64,000 bases of DNA from Piscicola geometra (Eukaryota; Annelida; Clitellata; Hirudinida; Piscicolidae). A model generated the notes under the pieces. It was not told the DNA's origin. It worked only from the letters and a program-made list of their open reading frames with translations, and searched no databases. The translations under genes were made by a program, and so were the position numbers. The first letter of the stretch is position 1. The number at the start of each line of letters is the position of its first letter. The stretch covers positions 129,001-193,000 of the forward strand of contig CALSEQ010000043.1 in assembly GCA_943735955.1 (NCBI GenBank). Reading direction: 5' to 3'. Shown here piece by piece: positions 47,868 to 60,805 of the stretch.

Positions 47868-49806
47868 CTACTCTAGGGGATTTTTCCTACAAGAACTCTG
47901 GTGCTTTTCAGAAAATTTGTTTTCTGAACACCTCAGTATAGGATCAGAGAAGAGCTTAAGAGCCCGTCGAAACTCTGTGAGTGAGCGGATCCAAACAATC
48001 CGGCGCCCAAAAAGTCCAACCGGCAATGGCCGCAAGGTTCTTTGCTCAGTACTTCGAGGATACCGGACAAAGTGGAACAGACCTTGCTCTATGTCAACCC
48101 GGGCTAAAACCCCACAGGCTTGCATAGTGTGTAGGATCGGTCACTGCCCCTGGATGCCTATGATAGGCCGCTGATCCTTACTCCCACCCACACACATGAG
48201 ACAGTCCGAGGCCAATACAGCGCCAATTTTTTTACTTGTTTATCTTTACTCCCCATGCACCCCCACACCAAATCCTTTTTACCCCCCAACCAAACCTACA
48301 GGCAAATGGTTGTCCTCACTGTCTCACCCTAATCCCAACCTCACACACATGGACAGCGCGAAAGATCCATGGAGGATACACCGAACACCCCCACTGTTGT
48401 CACACAGCGATTTGTCACTTTCTCTGAAAGTTTCATTTCGATCGATAGGTGCCTCACCACTCTGTTGATAGCCTAGACGGCTGCTTTCTCTGTTTCTTTC
48501 GCCGGAAATTTTCCCTACTCTAGGGGATTTTTCCTACGAGAACTCTGGTGCTTTTCAGAAAATTTGTTTTCTGAACACCTCAGTATAGGATCAGAGAAAA
48601 GCTTAAGAGCCCGTCGAAACTCTGTGAGTGAGCGGATCCAAACGGTCCGGCGCCCAAAAAGTCCAACCGGCAATGGCCGCAAGGTTCTTTGCTCAGTACT
48701 TCGAGGATACCGGACAAAGTGGAACAGACCTTGCTCTATGTCAACCCGGGCTAAAACCCCACAGGCTTGCATAGAGTGTAGGATCGGTCACTGCCCCTGG
48801 ATGCCTATGATAGGCCGCTGATCCTTACTCCCACCCACACACATGAGACAGTCCGAGGCCAATACGGCGCCATTTTTTTACTTCTTTATCTTTACTCCCC
48901 ATGCACCCCCACACCAAATCCTTTTTACCCCACAACCAAACCTACAGGCGAATGGTTGTCCTCACTGTCTCACCCTAATCCCAACCCCACACACATGGAC
49001 AGCGCGAAAGATCCATGGAGGATACACCGAACACCCCCACTGTTGTCACACATCGATTTGTCACTTTCTCTGAAAGTTTCATTTCGATCGATAGGTGCCT
49101 CACCACTCTGTTGATAGCCTAGACGGCTGCTTCCTCTGTTTCCTTCGCCGGAAATTTTCCCTACTCTAGGGGATTTTTCTACAAGAACTCTGGTGCTTTT
49201 CAGAAAATTTGTTTTCTGAACACCTCAGTATAGGATCAGAGAAGAGCTTAAGAGCCCGTCGAAACTCTGTGAGTGAGCGGATCCAAACGGTCCGGCGCCC
49301 AAAAAGTCCAACCGGCAATGGCCGCAAGGTTCTTTGCTCAGTACTTCGAGGATACCGGACAAAGTGGAACAGACCTTGCTCTATGTCAACCCGGGCTAAA
49401 ACCCCACAGGCTTGCATAGTGTGTAGGATCGGTCACTGCCCCTGGATGCCCATGATAGGCCGCTGATCCTTACTCCCACCCACACACATGAGACAGTCCG
49501 AGGCCAATACAGCGCCAATTTTTTTACTTGTTTATCTTTACTCCCCATGCACCCCCACACCAAATCCTTTTTACCCCCCAACCAAACCTACAGGCAAATG
49601 GTTGTCCTCACTGTCTCACCCTAATCCCAACCCCACACACATGGACAGCGCGAAAGATCCATGGAGGATACACCGAACACCCCCACTGTTGTCACACAGC
49701 GATTTGTCACTTTCTCTGAAAGTTTCATTTCGATCGATAGGTGCCTCACCACTCTGTTGATAGCCTAGACGGCTGCTTTCTCTGTTTCCTCCGCCGGAAA
49801 TTTTCC
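47868..49806 (+). repeat. Units 75-77
   Basis: Units at 47868, 48515 and 49161 partly repeat 44633-45925 five units away. The unit at 49161 is 646 bp because TTTTTCCTAC is TTTTTCTAC. Private variants are AACAATCCGG (47868) and GCCCATGATAGG (49161). Confidence 0.75.
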
Positions 49807-51101
49807 CTACTCTAGGGGACTTTTCCTACAAGAACTCTGGTGCTTTTCAGAAAATTTGTTTTCTGAACACCTCAGTATAGGATCAGAGAAGAGCTTAAGA
49901 GCCCGTCGAAACTCTGTGAGTGAGTGGATCCAAACGGTCCGGCGCCCAAAAAGTCCAACCGGCAATGGTCGCAAGGTTCTTTGCTCAGTACTTCGAGGAT
50001 ACCGGACAAAGTGGAACAGACCTTGCTCTATGTCAACCCGGGCTAAAACCCCACAGGCTTGCATAGAGTGTAGGATCGGTCACTGCCCCTGGATGCCTAT
50101 GATAGGCCGCTGATCCTTACTCCCACCCACACACATGAGACAGTCCGAGGCCAATGCGGCGCCAATTTTTTTACTTCTTTATCTTTACTCCCCATGCACC
50201 CCCACACCAAATCCTTTTTACCCCCCAACCAATCCTACAGGCAAATGGTTGTACTCACTGTCTCACCCTAATCCCAACCCCACACACATGGACAGCGCGA
50301 AAGATCCATGGAGGATACACCGAACACCCCCACTGTTGTCACACAGCGATTTGTCACTTTCTCTGAAAGTTTCATTTCGATCGATAGGTGCCTCAACCTC
50401 TCTGTTGATAGCCTAGACGGCTGCTTTCTCTGTTTCCTCCGCCGGAAATTTTCCCTACTCTAGGGGATTTTTCCTACAAGAACTCTGGTGCTTTTCAGAA
50501 AATTTGTTTTCTGAACACCTCAGTATAGGATCAGAGAAGAGCTTAAGAGCCCGTCGAAACTCTGTGAGTGAGTGGATCCAAACGGTCCGGCGCCCAAAAA
50601 GTCCAACCGGCAATGGTCGCAAGGTTCTTTGCTCAGTACTTCGAGGATACCGGACAAAGTGGAACAGACCTTGCTCTATGTCAACCCGGGCTAAAACCCC
50701 ACAGGCTTGCATAGAGTGTAGGATCGGTCACTGCCCCTGGATGCCTATGATAGGCCGCTGATCCTTACTCCCACCCACACACATGAGACAGTCCGAGGCC
50801 AATGCGGCGCCAATTTTTTTACTTCTTTATCTTTACTCCCCATGGACCTCCACACCAAATCCTTTTTACCCCCCAACCAAACCTACAGGCAAATGGTTGT
50901 CCTCACTGTCTCACCATAATCCCAACCCCACACACATGGACAGCGCGAAAGATCCATGGAGGATACACCGAACACCCCCACTGTTGTCACACAGCGATTT
51001 GTCACTTTCTCTGAAAGTTTCATTTCGATCGATAGGTACCTCACCACTCTGTTGATAGCCTAGACGGCTGCTTTCTCTGTTTCCCTCGCCGGAAATTTTC
51101 C
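49807..51101 (+). repeat. Units 78-79, GAGTGGATCC type
   Basis: Units at 49807 and 50455 share GAGTGAGTGGATCC, AATGGTCGC and CAATGCGGCG. Unit 49807 is 648 bp through GCCTCAACCTCTCTG, one base longer than GCCTCACCACTCTG. Confidence 0.8.
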
Positions 51102-53689
51102 CTACTCTAGGGGATTTTTCCTACAAGAACTCTGGTGCTTTTCAGAAAAATTGTTTTCTGAACACCTCAGTATAGGATCAGAGAAGAGCTTAAGAGCCCG
51201 TCGAAACTCTGTGAGTGAGCGGATCCAAACGGTCCGGTGCCCAAAAAGTCCAACCGGCAATGGCCGCAAGGTTCTTTGCTCAGTACTTCGAGGATACCGG
51301 ACAAAGTGGAACAGACCTTGCTCTATGTCAACCCGGGCTAAAACCCCACAGGCTTGCATAGAGTGTAGGATCGGTCACTGCCCCTGGATGCCTATGATAG
51401 GCCGCTGATCCTTACTTCCACCCACACACATGAGACAGTCCGAGGCCAATGCGGCGCCAATTTTTTTACTTCTTTTTCTTTACTCCCCATGCACCCCCAC
51501 ACCAAATCCTTTTTACCCCCCAACCAAACCTACAGGCAAATGGTTGTCCTCACTGTCTCACCCTAATCCCAACCCCACACACATGGACAGCGCGAAAGAT
51601 CCATGGAGGATACACCGAACACCCCCACTGTTGTCACACAGCGATTTGTCACTTTCTCTGAAAGTTTCATTTCGATCGATAGGTGCCTCACCACTCTGTT
51701 GATAGCCTAGACGGCTGCTTTCTCTGTTTCCTCCGCCGGAAATTTTCCCTACTCTAGGGGATTTTTCCTACAAGAACTCTGGTGCTTTTCAGAAAATTTG
51801 TTTTCTGAACACCTCAGTATAGGATCAGAGAAGAGCTTAAGAGCCCGTCGAAACTCTGTGAGTGAGTGGATCCAAACGGTCCGGCGCCCAAAAAGTCCAA
51901 CCGGCAATGGTCGCAAGGTTCTTTGCTCAGTACTTCGAGGATACCGGACAAAGTGGAACAGACCTTGCTCTATGTCAACCCGGGCTAAAACCCCACAGGC
52001 TTGCATAGAGTGTAAGATCGGTCACTGCCCCTGGATGCCTATGATAGGCCGCTGATCCTTACTCCCACCCACACACATGAGACAGTCCGAGGCCAATGCG
52101 GCGCCAATTTTTTTACTTCTTTATCTTTACTCCCCATGGACCTCCACACCAAATCTTTTTTACCCCCCAACCAAACCTACAGGCAAATGGTTGTCCTCAC
52201 TGTCTCACCATAATCCCAACCCCACACACATGGACAGCGCGAAGGATCCATGGAGGATACACCGAACACCCCCACTGTTGTCACACAGCGATTTGTCACT
52301 TTCTCTGAAAGTTTCATTTCGATCGATAGGTGCCTCACCACTCTGTTGATAGCCTAGACGGCTGCTTTCTCTGTTTCCCTCGCCGGAAATTTTCCCTACT
52401 CTAGGGGATTTTTCCTACAAGAACTCTGGTGCTTTTCAGAAAATTTGTTTTCTGAACACCTCAGTATAGGATCAGAGAAGAGCTTAAGAGCCCGTCGAAA
52501 CTCTGTGAGTAAGTGGATCCAAACGGTCCGGCGCCCAAAAAGTCCAACCGGCAATGGTCGCAAGGTTCTTTGCTCAGTACTTCGAGGATACCGGACAAAG
52601 TGGAACAGACCTTGCTCTATGTCAACCCGGGCTAAAACCCCACAGGCTTGCATAGAGTGTAAGATCGGTCACTGCCCCTGGATGCCTATGATAGGCCGCT
52701 GATCCTTACTCCCACCCACACACATGAGACAGTCCGAGGCCAATGCGGCGCCAATTTTTTTACTTCTTTATCTTTACTCCCCATGGACCTCCACACCAAA
52801 TCCTTTTTACCCCCCAACCAAACCTACAGGCAAATGGTTGTCCTCACTGTCTCACCATAATCCCAACCCCACACACATGGACAGCGCGAAGGATCCATGG
52901 AGGATACACCGAACACCCCCACTGTTGTCACACAGCGATTTGTCACTTTCTCTGAAAGTTTCATTTCGATCGATAGGTGCCTCACCACTCTGTTGATAGC
53001 CTAGACGGCTGCTTTCTCTGTTTCCCTCGCCGGAAATTTTCCCTAATCTAGGGGATTTTTCCTACAAGAACTCTGGTGCTTTTCAGAAAAATTGTTTTCT
53101 GAACACCTCAGTTTAGGATCAGAGAAGAGCTTAAGAGCCCGTCGAAACTCTGTGAGTGAGCGGATCCAAACGGTCCGGCGCCCAAAAAGTCCAACCGGCA
53201 ATGGCCGCAAGGTTCTTTGCTCAGTACTTCGAGGATACCGGACAAAGTGGAACAGACCTTGCTCTATGTCAAGCCGGGCTAAAACCCCACAGGCTTGCAT
53301 AGAGTGTAGGATCGGTCACTGCCCCTGGATGCCTATGATAGGCCGCTGATCCTTACTTCCACCCACACACATGAGACAGTCCGAGGCCAATGCGGCGCCA
53401 ATTTTTTTACTTCTTTTTCTTTACTCCCCATGCACCCCCACACCAAATCCTTTTTACCCCCCAACCAAACCTACAGGCAAATGGTTGTCCTCACTGTCTC
53501 ACCCTAATCCCAACCCCACACACATGGACAGCGCAAAAGATCCATGGAGGATACACCGAACACCCCCACTGTTGTCACACAGCGATTTGTCACTTTCTCT
53601 GAAAGTTTCATTTCGATCGATAGGTGCCTCACCACTCTGTTGATTGCCTAGACGGCTGCTTTCTCTGTTTCCCTCGCCGGAAATTTTTC
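51102..53689 (+). repeat. Units 80-83; the 51102 type returns at 53043
   Basis: Unit 51102 has CAGAAAAATTG, CTTACTTCCACCC and CTTCTTTTTCTTT. Units 51749 and 52396 are near-identical GAGTGGATCC/AATGGTCGC types with GTGTAAGATCGG. Unit 53043 repeats the 51102 variants exactly 1941 bp later. The second and third units have GCGAAGGATCC, which creates a second GGATCC per unit. Confidence 0.82.
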
Positions 53690-56600
53690 CAACTCTAGGG
53701 GATTTTTCCTACAAGAACTCTGGTGCTTTTCAGAAAATTTGTTTTCTGAACACCTCAGTATAGGATCAAAGAAGAGCTTAAGAGCCCGTCGAAACTCTGT
53801 GAGTGAGCGGATCCAAACGGTCCGGCGCCCAAAAAGTCCAACCGGCAATGGCCGCAAGGTTCTTTGCTCAGTACTTCGAGGATACCGGACAAAGTGGAAC
53901 AGACCTTGCTCTATGTCAACCCGGGCTGAAACCCCACAGGCTTGCATAGAGTGTAGGATCGGTCACTGCCCCTGGATGCCTATGATAGGCCGCTGATCCT
54001 TACTCCCACCTACACACATGAGACAGTCCAAGGCCAATACGGCGCCAATTTTTTTACTTCTTTATCTTTACTTCCCATGCACCCCCACACCAAATCCTTT
54101 TTACCCCCCAACCAAACCTACAGGCATATGGTTGTCCTCACAGTCTCACCCTAATCCCAACCCCACACACATGGACAGCGCGAAAGATCCATGGAGGCTA
54201 CACCGAACACCCCCACTGTTGTCACACAGCGATTTGTCACTTTCTCTGAAAGTTTCATTTCGATCGATAGGTGCCTCACCACTCTGTTGATAGCCTAGAC
54301 GGCTGCTTTCTCTGTTTCCCTCGCCGAAAATTTTCCCTACTCTAGGGGATTTTTCCGACAAGAACTCTGGTGCTTTTCAGAAAAATTGTTTTCTGAACAC
54401 CTCAGTATAGGATCAGAGAAGAGCTTAAGAGCCCGTCGAAACTCTGTGAGTGAGCGGATCCAAACGGTCCGGCGCCCAAAAAGTCCAACCGGCAATGGCC
54501 GCAAGGTTCTTTGCTCAGTACTTCGAGGATACCGGACAAAGTGGAACAGACCTTGCTCTATGTCAACCCGGGCTAAAACCCCACAGGCTTGCATAGAGTG
54601 TAGGATCGGTCACTGCCCCTGGATGCCTATGATAGGCCGCTGATCCTTACTCCCACCCACACACATGAGACAGTCCGAGGCCAATGCGGCGCCAATTTTT
54701 TTACTTCTTTATCTTTACTCCCCATGCACCCCCACACCAAATCCTTTTTACCCCCCAACCAAACCTACAGGCAAATGGTTGTCCTCACTGTCCCACCCTA
54801 ATCCCAACCCCACACACATGGACAGCGCGAAAGATCCATGGAGGATACACTGAACACCCCCACTGTTGTCACACAGCGATTTGTCACTTTCTCTGAAAGT
54901 TTCATTTCGATCGATTGGTGCCTCACCACTCTGTTGATAGCCTAGACGGCTGCTTTCTCTGTTTCCCTCGCCGGAAATTTTCCCTACTCTAGGGGATTTT
55001 TCCTACAAGAACTCTGGTGCTTTTCAGAAAAATTGTTTTCTGAACACCTCAGTATAGGATCAGAGAAGAGCTTAAGAGCCCGTCGAAACTCTGTGAGTGA
55101 GCGGATCCAAACGGTCCGGCGCCCAAAAAGTCCAACCGGCAATGGCCGCAAGGTTCTTTGCTCAGTACTTCGAGGATACCGGACAAAGTGGAACAGACCT
55201 TGCTCTATGTCAACCCGGGCTGAAACCCCACAGGCTTGCATAGAGTGTAGGATCGGTCACTGCCCCTGGATGCCTATGATAGGCCGCTGATCCTTACTCC
55301 CACCTACACACATGAGACAGTCCAAGGCCAATACGGCGCCAATTTTTTTACTTCTTTATCTTTACTCCCCATGCACCCCCACACCAAATCCTTTTTACCC
55401 CCCAACCAAACCTACAGGCAAATGGTTGTCCTCACAGTCTCACCCTAATCCCAACCCCACACACATGGACAGCGCGAAAGATCCATGGAGGCTACACCGA
55501 ACACCCCCACTGTTGTCACACAGCGATTTGTCACTTTCTCTGAAAGTTTCATTTCGATCGATAGGTGCCTCACCACTCTGTTGATAGCCTAGACGGCTGC
55601 TTTCTCTGTTTCCCTCGCCGAAAATTTTCCCTACTCTAGGGGATTTTTCCTACAAGAACTCTGGTTCTTTTCAGAAAAATTTTTTTCTAAACACCTCAGT
55701 ATAGGATCAGAGAAGAGATTAAGAGCCCGTCGAAACTCTGTGAGTGAGTGGATCCAAACGGTCCGGCGCCCAAAAAGTCCAACCGGCAATGGCCGCAAGG
55801 TTCTTTGCTCAGTACTTCGAGGATACCGGACAAAGTGGAACAGACCTTGCTCTATGTCAACCCGGGCTGAAACCCCACAGGCTTGCATAGAGTGTAGGAT
55901 CGGTCACTGCCCCTGGATGCCTATGATAGGCCGCTGATCCTTACTCCCACCTACACACATGAGACAGTCCGAGGCCAATACGGCGCCAATTTTTTTACTT
56001 CTTTATCTTTACTCCCCATGCACCCCCACACCAAATCCTTTTTACCCCCCAACCAAACCTATAGGCAAATGGTTGTCCTCACTGTCTCACCCTAATCCCA
56101 ACCCCACACACATGGACAGCGCGAAAGATCCATGGAGGATACACCGAACACCCCCACTGTTGTCACACAGCGATTTGTCACTTTCTCTGAAAGTTTCATT
56201 TCGATCGATAGGTGCCTCACCACTCTGTTGATAGCCAAGACGGCTGCTTTCTCTGTTTCCCTCGCCGGAAATTTTCCCTACTCTAGGGGATTTTTCCTAC
56301 AAGAACTCTGGTGCTTTTCAGAAAAATTGTTTTCTGAACACCTCAGTATAGGATCAGAGAAGAGCTTAAGAGCCCGTTCGAAACTCTGTGAGTGAGCGGA
56401 TCCAAACGGTCCGGCGCCCAAAAAGTCCAACCGGCAATGGCCGCAAGGTTCTTTGCTCAGTACTTCGAGGATACCGGACAAAGTGGAACAGACCTTGCTC
56501 TATGTAAAACCGGGCTGAAACCCCACAGGCTTGCATAGAGTGTAGGATCGGTCACTGCCCCTGGATGCCTATGATAGGCCGCTGATCCTTACTCCCACCC

Positions 56601-58219
56601 ACACACATGAGACAGTCCGAGGCCAATACGGCGCCAATTTTTTTACTTCTTTATCTTTACTCCCCATGCACCCCCACACCAAATCCTTTTTACCCCCCAA
56701 CCGAACCTACAGGCAAATGGTTGTCCTCACTGTCTCACCCTAATCCCAACCCCACACACATGGACAGCGCGAAAGATCCATGGAGGATACACCGAACACC
56801 CCCACTGTTGTCACACAGCGATTTGTCACTTTCTCTGAAAGTTTCATTTCGATCGATAGGTGCCTCACCACTCTGTTGATAGCCTAGACGGCTGCTTTCT
56901 CTGTTTCCCTCGCCGAAAATTTTCCCTACTCTAGGGGATTTTTCCTACAAGAACTCTAGTGCTTTTCAGAAAAATTGTTTTCTGAACACCTCAGTATAGG
57001 ATCAGAGAAGAGATTAAGAGCCCGTCGAAACTCTGTGAGTGAGTGGATCCAAACGGTCCGGCGCCCAAAAAGTCCAACCGGCAATGGCCGCAAGGTTCTT
57101 TGCTCAGTACTTCGAGGATACCGGACAAAGTGGAACAGACCTTGCTCTATGTAAAACCGGGCTGAAACCCCACAGGCTTGCATAGAGTGTAGGATCGGTC
57201 ACTGCCCCTGGATGCCTATGATAGGCCGCTGATCCTTACTCCCACCCACACACATGAGACAGTCCGAGGCCAATACGGCGCCAATTTTTTTACTTCTTTA
57301 TCTTTACTCCCCATGCACCCCCACACCAAATCCTTTTTACCCCCCAACCGAACCTACAGGCAAATGGTTGTCCTCACTGTCTCACCCTAATCCCAACCCC
57401 ACACACATGGACAGCGCAAAAGATCCATGGAGGCTACACCGAACACCATCACTGTTGTCACACAGCGATTTGTCACTTTCTCTGAAAGTTTCATTTCGAT
57501 CGATAGGTGCCTCACCACTCTGTTGATAGCCTAGACGGCTGCTTTCTCTGTTTCCCTCGCCGAAAATTTTCCCTACTCTAGGGGATTTTTCCTACAAGAA
57601 CTCTGGTGCTTTTCAGAAAAATTGTTTTCTGAACACCTCAGTATAGGATCAGAGAAGAGATTAAGAGCCCGTCGAAACTCTGTGAGTGAGTGGATCCAAA
57701 CGGTCCGGCGCCCAAAAAGTCCAACCGGCAATGGCCGCAAGGTTCTTTGCTCAGTACTTCGAGGATACCGGACAAAGTGGAACAGACCTTGCTCTATGTC
57801 AACCCGGGCTGAAACCCCACAGGCTTGCATAGAGTGTAGGATCGGTCACTGCCCCTGGATGCCTATGATAGGCCGCTGATCCTTATTCCCACCTACACAC
57901 ATGAGACAGTCCGAGGCCAATACGGCGCCAATTTTTCTACTTCTTTATCTTTACTCCCCATGCACCCCCACACCAAATCCTTTTTACCCCCCAACCAAAC
58001 CTACAGGCAAATGGTTGTCCTCACTGTCCCACCCTAATCCCAACCCCACACACATGGACAGCGCGAAAGATCCATGGAGGATACACCGAACACCCCCACT
58101 GTTGTCACACAGCGATTTGTCATTTTCTCTGAAAGTTTCATTTCGATCGATAGGTGCCTCACCACTCTGTTGATAGCCTAGACGGCTGCTTTCTCTGTTT
58201 CCCTCGCCGGAAATTTTTC
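53690..58219 (+). repeat. Units 84-90, GGGCTGAAACC domain
   Basis: Units at 53690, 54337, 54984, 55631, 56278, 56926 and 57573. Units 53690 and 54984 share a second half (CACCTACACAC, GTCCAAGGCC, CACAGTCTC, GGAGGCTAC). Units 55631, 56926 and 57573 share GAGATTAAG with GAGTGGATCC. Unit 56278 has an extra T in CCCGTTCGAAAC, making it 648 bp. Units 56278 and 56926 share TGTAAAACCGGG. Confidence 0.75.
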
Positions 58220-60805
58220 CAACTCTAGGGGATTTTTCCTACAAGAACTCTGGTGCTTTTCAGAAAATTTGTTTTCTGAACACCTCAGTATAGGATCAGA
58301 GAAGAGCTTAAGAGCCCGTCGAAACTGTGAGTGAGCGGATCCAAACGGTCCGGCGCCCAAAAAGTCCAACCGGCATTGGCCGCAAGGTTCTTTGCTCAGT
58401 ACTTCGAGGATACCGGACAAAGTGGAACAGACCTTGTTCTATGTCAACCCGGGCTGAAACCCCACAGGCTTGCATAGAGTGTAGGATCGGTCACTGCCCC
58501 TGGATGCCTATGATAGGCCGCTGATCCTTACTCCCACCAACACACATGAGACAGTCCGAGGCCAATACGGCGCCAATTTTTTTACTTCTTTATCTTTACT
58601 CCCCATGCACCCCCACACCAAATCCTTTTTACCCCCCAACCAAACCTACAGGCAAATGGTTGTCCTCACTGTCCCACCCTAATCCCAACCCCACACACAT
58701 GGACAGCGCGAAAGATCCATGGAGGATACACTGAACACCCCCACTGTTGTCACACAGCGATTTGTCACTTTCTCTGAAAGTTTCATTTCGATCGATAGGT
58801 GCCTCACCACTCTGTTGATAGCCTAGACGGCTGCTTTCTCTGTTTCCCTCGCCGGAAATTTTCCCTACTCTAGGGGATTTTTCCTACAAGAACTCTGGTG
58901 CTTTTCAGAAAAATTGTTTTCTGAACACCTCAGTATAGGATCAGAGAAGAGCTTAAGAGCCCGTCGAAACTCTGTGAGTGAGCGGATCCAAACGGTCCGG
59001 CGCCCAAAAAGTCCAACCGGCAATGGCCGCAAGGTTCTTTGCTCAGTACTTCGAGGATACCGGACAAAGTGGAACAGACCTTGCTCTATGTCAACCCGGG
59101 CTGAAACCCCACAGGCTTGCATAGAGTGTAGGATCGGTCACTGCCCCTGGATGCCTATGATAGGCCGCTGATCCTTACTCCCACCCACACACATGAGACA
59201 GTCCGAGGCCAATACGGCGCCAATTTTTCTACTTCTTTATCTTTACTCCCCATGCACCCCCACACCAAATCCTTTTTACCCCCCAACCAAACCTACAGGC
59301 AAATGGTTGTCCTCACTGTCCCACCCTAATCCCAACCCCACACACATGGACAGCGCGAAAGATCCATGGAGGATACACCGAACACCCCCACTGTTGTCAC
59401 ACAGCGATTTGTCACTTTCTCTGAAAGTTTCATTTCGATCGATAGGTGCCTCACCACTCTGTTGATTGCCTAGACGGCTGCTTTCTCTGTTTCCCTCGCC
59501 GAAAATTTTCCCTACTCTAGTGGATTTTTCCTACAAGAACTCTGGTGCTTTTCAGAAAATTTGTTTTCTGAACACCTCAGTATAGGATCAGAGAAGAGCT
59601 TAAGAGCCCGTCGAAACTCTGTGAGTGAGCGGATCCAAACGGTCCGGCGCCCAAAAAGACCAACCGGCAATGGCCGCAAGGTTCTTTGCTCAGTACATCG
59701 AGGATACCGGACAAAGTGGAACAGACCTTGCTCTATGTCAACCCGGGCTAAAACCCCACAGGCTTGCATAGAGTGTAGGATCGGTCACTGCCCCTGGATG
59801 CCTATGATAGGCCGCTGATCCTTACTCCCACCCACACACATGAGACAGTCCGAGGCCAATACGGCGCCAATTTTTTTTACTTCTTTATCTTTACTCCCCA
59901 TGCACCCCCACACCAAATCCTTTTTCCCCCCAACCAAACCTACAGGCAAATGGTTGTCCTCACTGTCTCACCCTAATCCCAACCCCACACACATGGACAG
60001 CGCGAAAGATCCATGGAGGATACACCGAACACCCCCACTGTTGTCACACAGCGATTTGTCACTTTCTCTGAAAGTTTCATTTCGATCGATAGGTGCCTCA
60101 CCACTCTGTTGATAGCCTAGACGGCTGCTTTCTCTGTTTCCCTCGCCGGAAATTTTTCCAACTCTAGGGGATTTTTCCTACAAGAACTCTGGTGCTTTTC
60201 AGAAAATTTGTTTTCTGAACACCTCAGTATAGGATCAGAGAAGAGCTTAAGAGCCCGTCGAAACTCTGTGAGTGAGCGGATCCAAACGGTCCGGCGCCCA
60301 AAAAGTCCAACCGGCAATGGCCGCAAGGTTCTTTGCTCAGTACTTCGAGGATACCGGACAAAGTGGAACAGACCTTGCTCTATGTAAAACCGGGCTGAAA
60401 CCCCACAGGCTTGCATAGAGTGTAGGATCGGTCACTGCCCCTGGATGCCTATGATAGGCCGCTGATCCTTACTCCCACCCACACACATGAGACAGTCCGA
60501 GGCCAATACGGCGCCAATTTTTCTACTTCTTTATCTTTACTCCCCATGCACCCCCACACCAAATCCTTTTTACCCCCCAACCAAACCTACAGGCAAATGG
60601 TTGTCCTCACTGTCCCACCCTAATCCCAACCCCACACACATGGACAGCGCGAAAGATCCATGGAGGATACACCGAACACCCCCACTGTTGTCACACAGCG
60701 ATTTGTCATTTTCTCTGAAAGTTTCATTTCGATCGATAGGTGCCTCACCACTCTGTTGATAGCCTAGACGGCTGCTTTCTCTGTTTCCCTCGCCGGAAAT
60801 TTTTC
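58220..60805 (+). repeat. Four-unit series, copy 1 (units 91-94)
   Basis: Units at 58220 (CCAACTCTAGGG, GGCATTGGCC, CCTTGTTCTATG, and a 2-bp deletion in CGAAACTGTGAG), 58865 (AAAAATTG), 59512 (CTAGTGGATT, AAAAAGACC, GTACATCGAGG) and 60159 (CCAACTCTAGGG, TGTAAAACCGGG). The first three return at 60806, 61453 and 62100. Confidence 0.82.
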
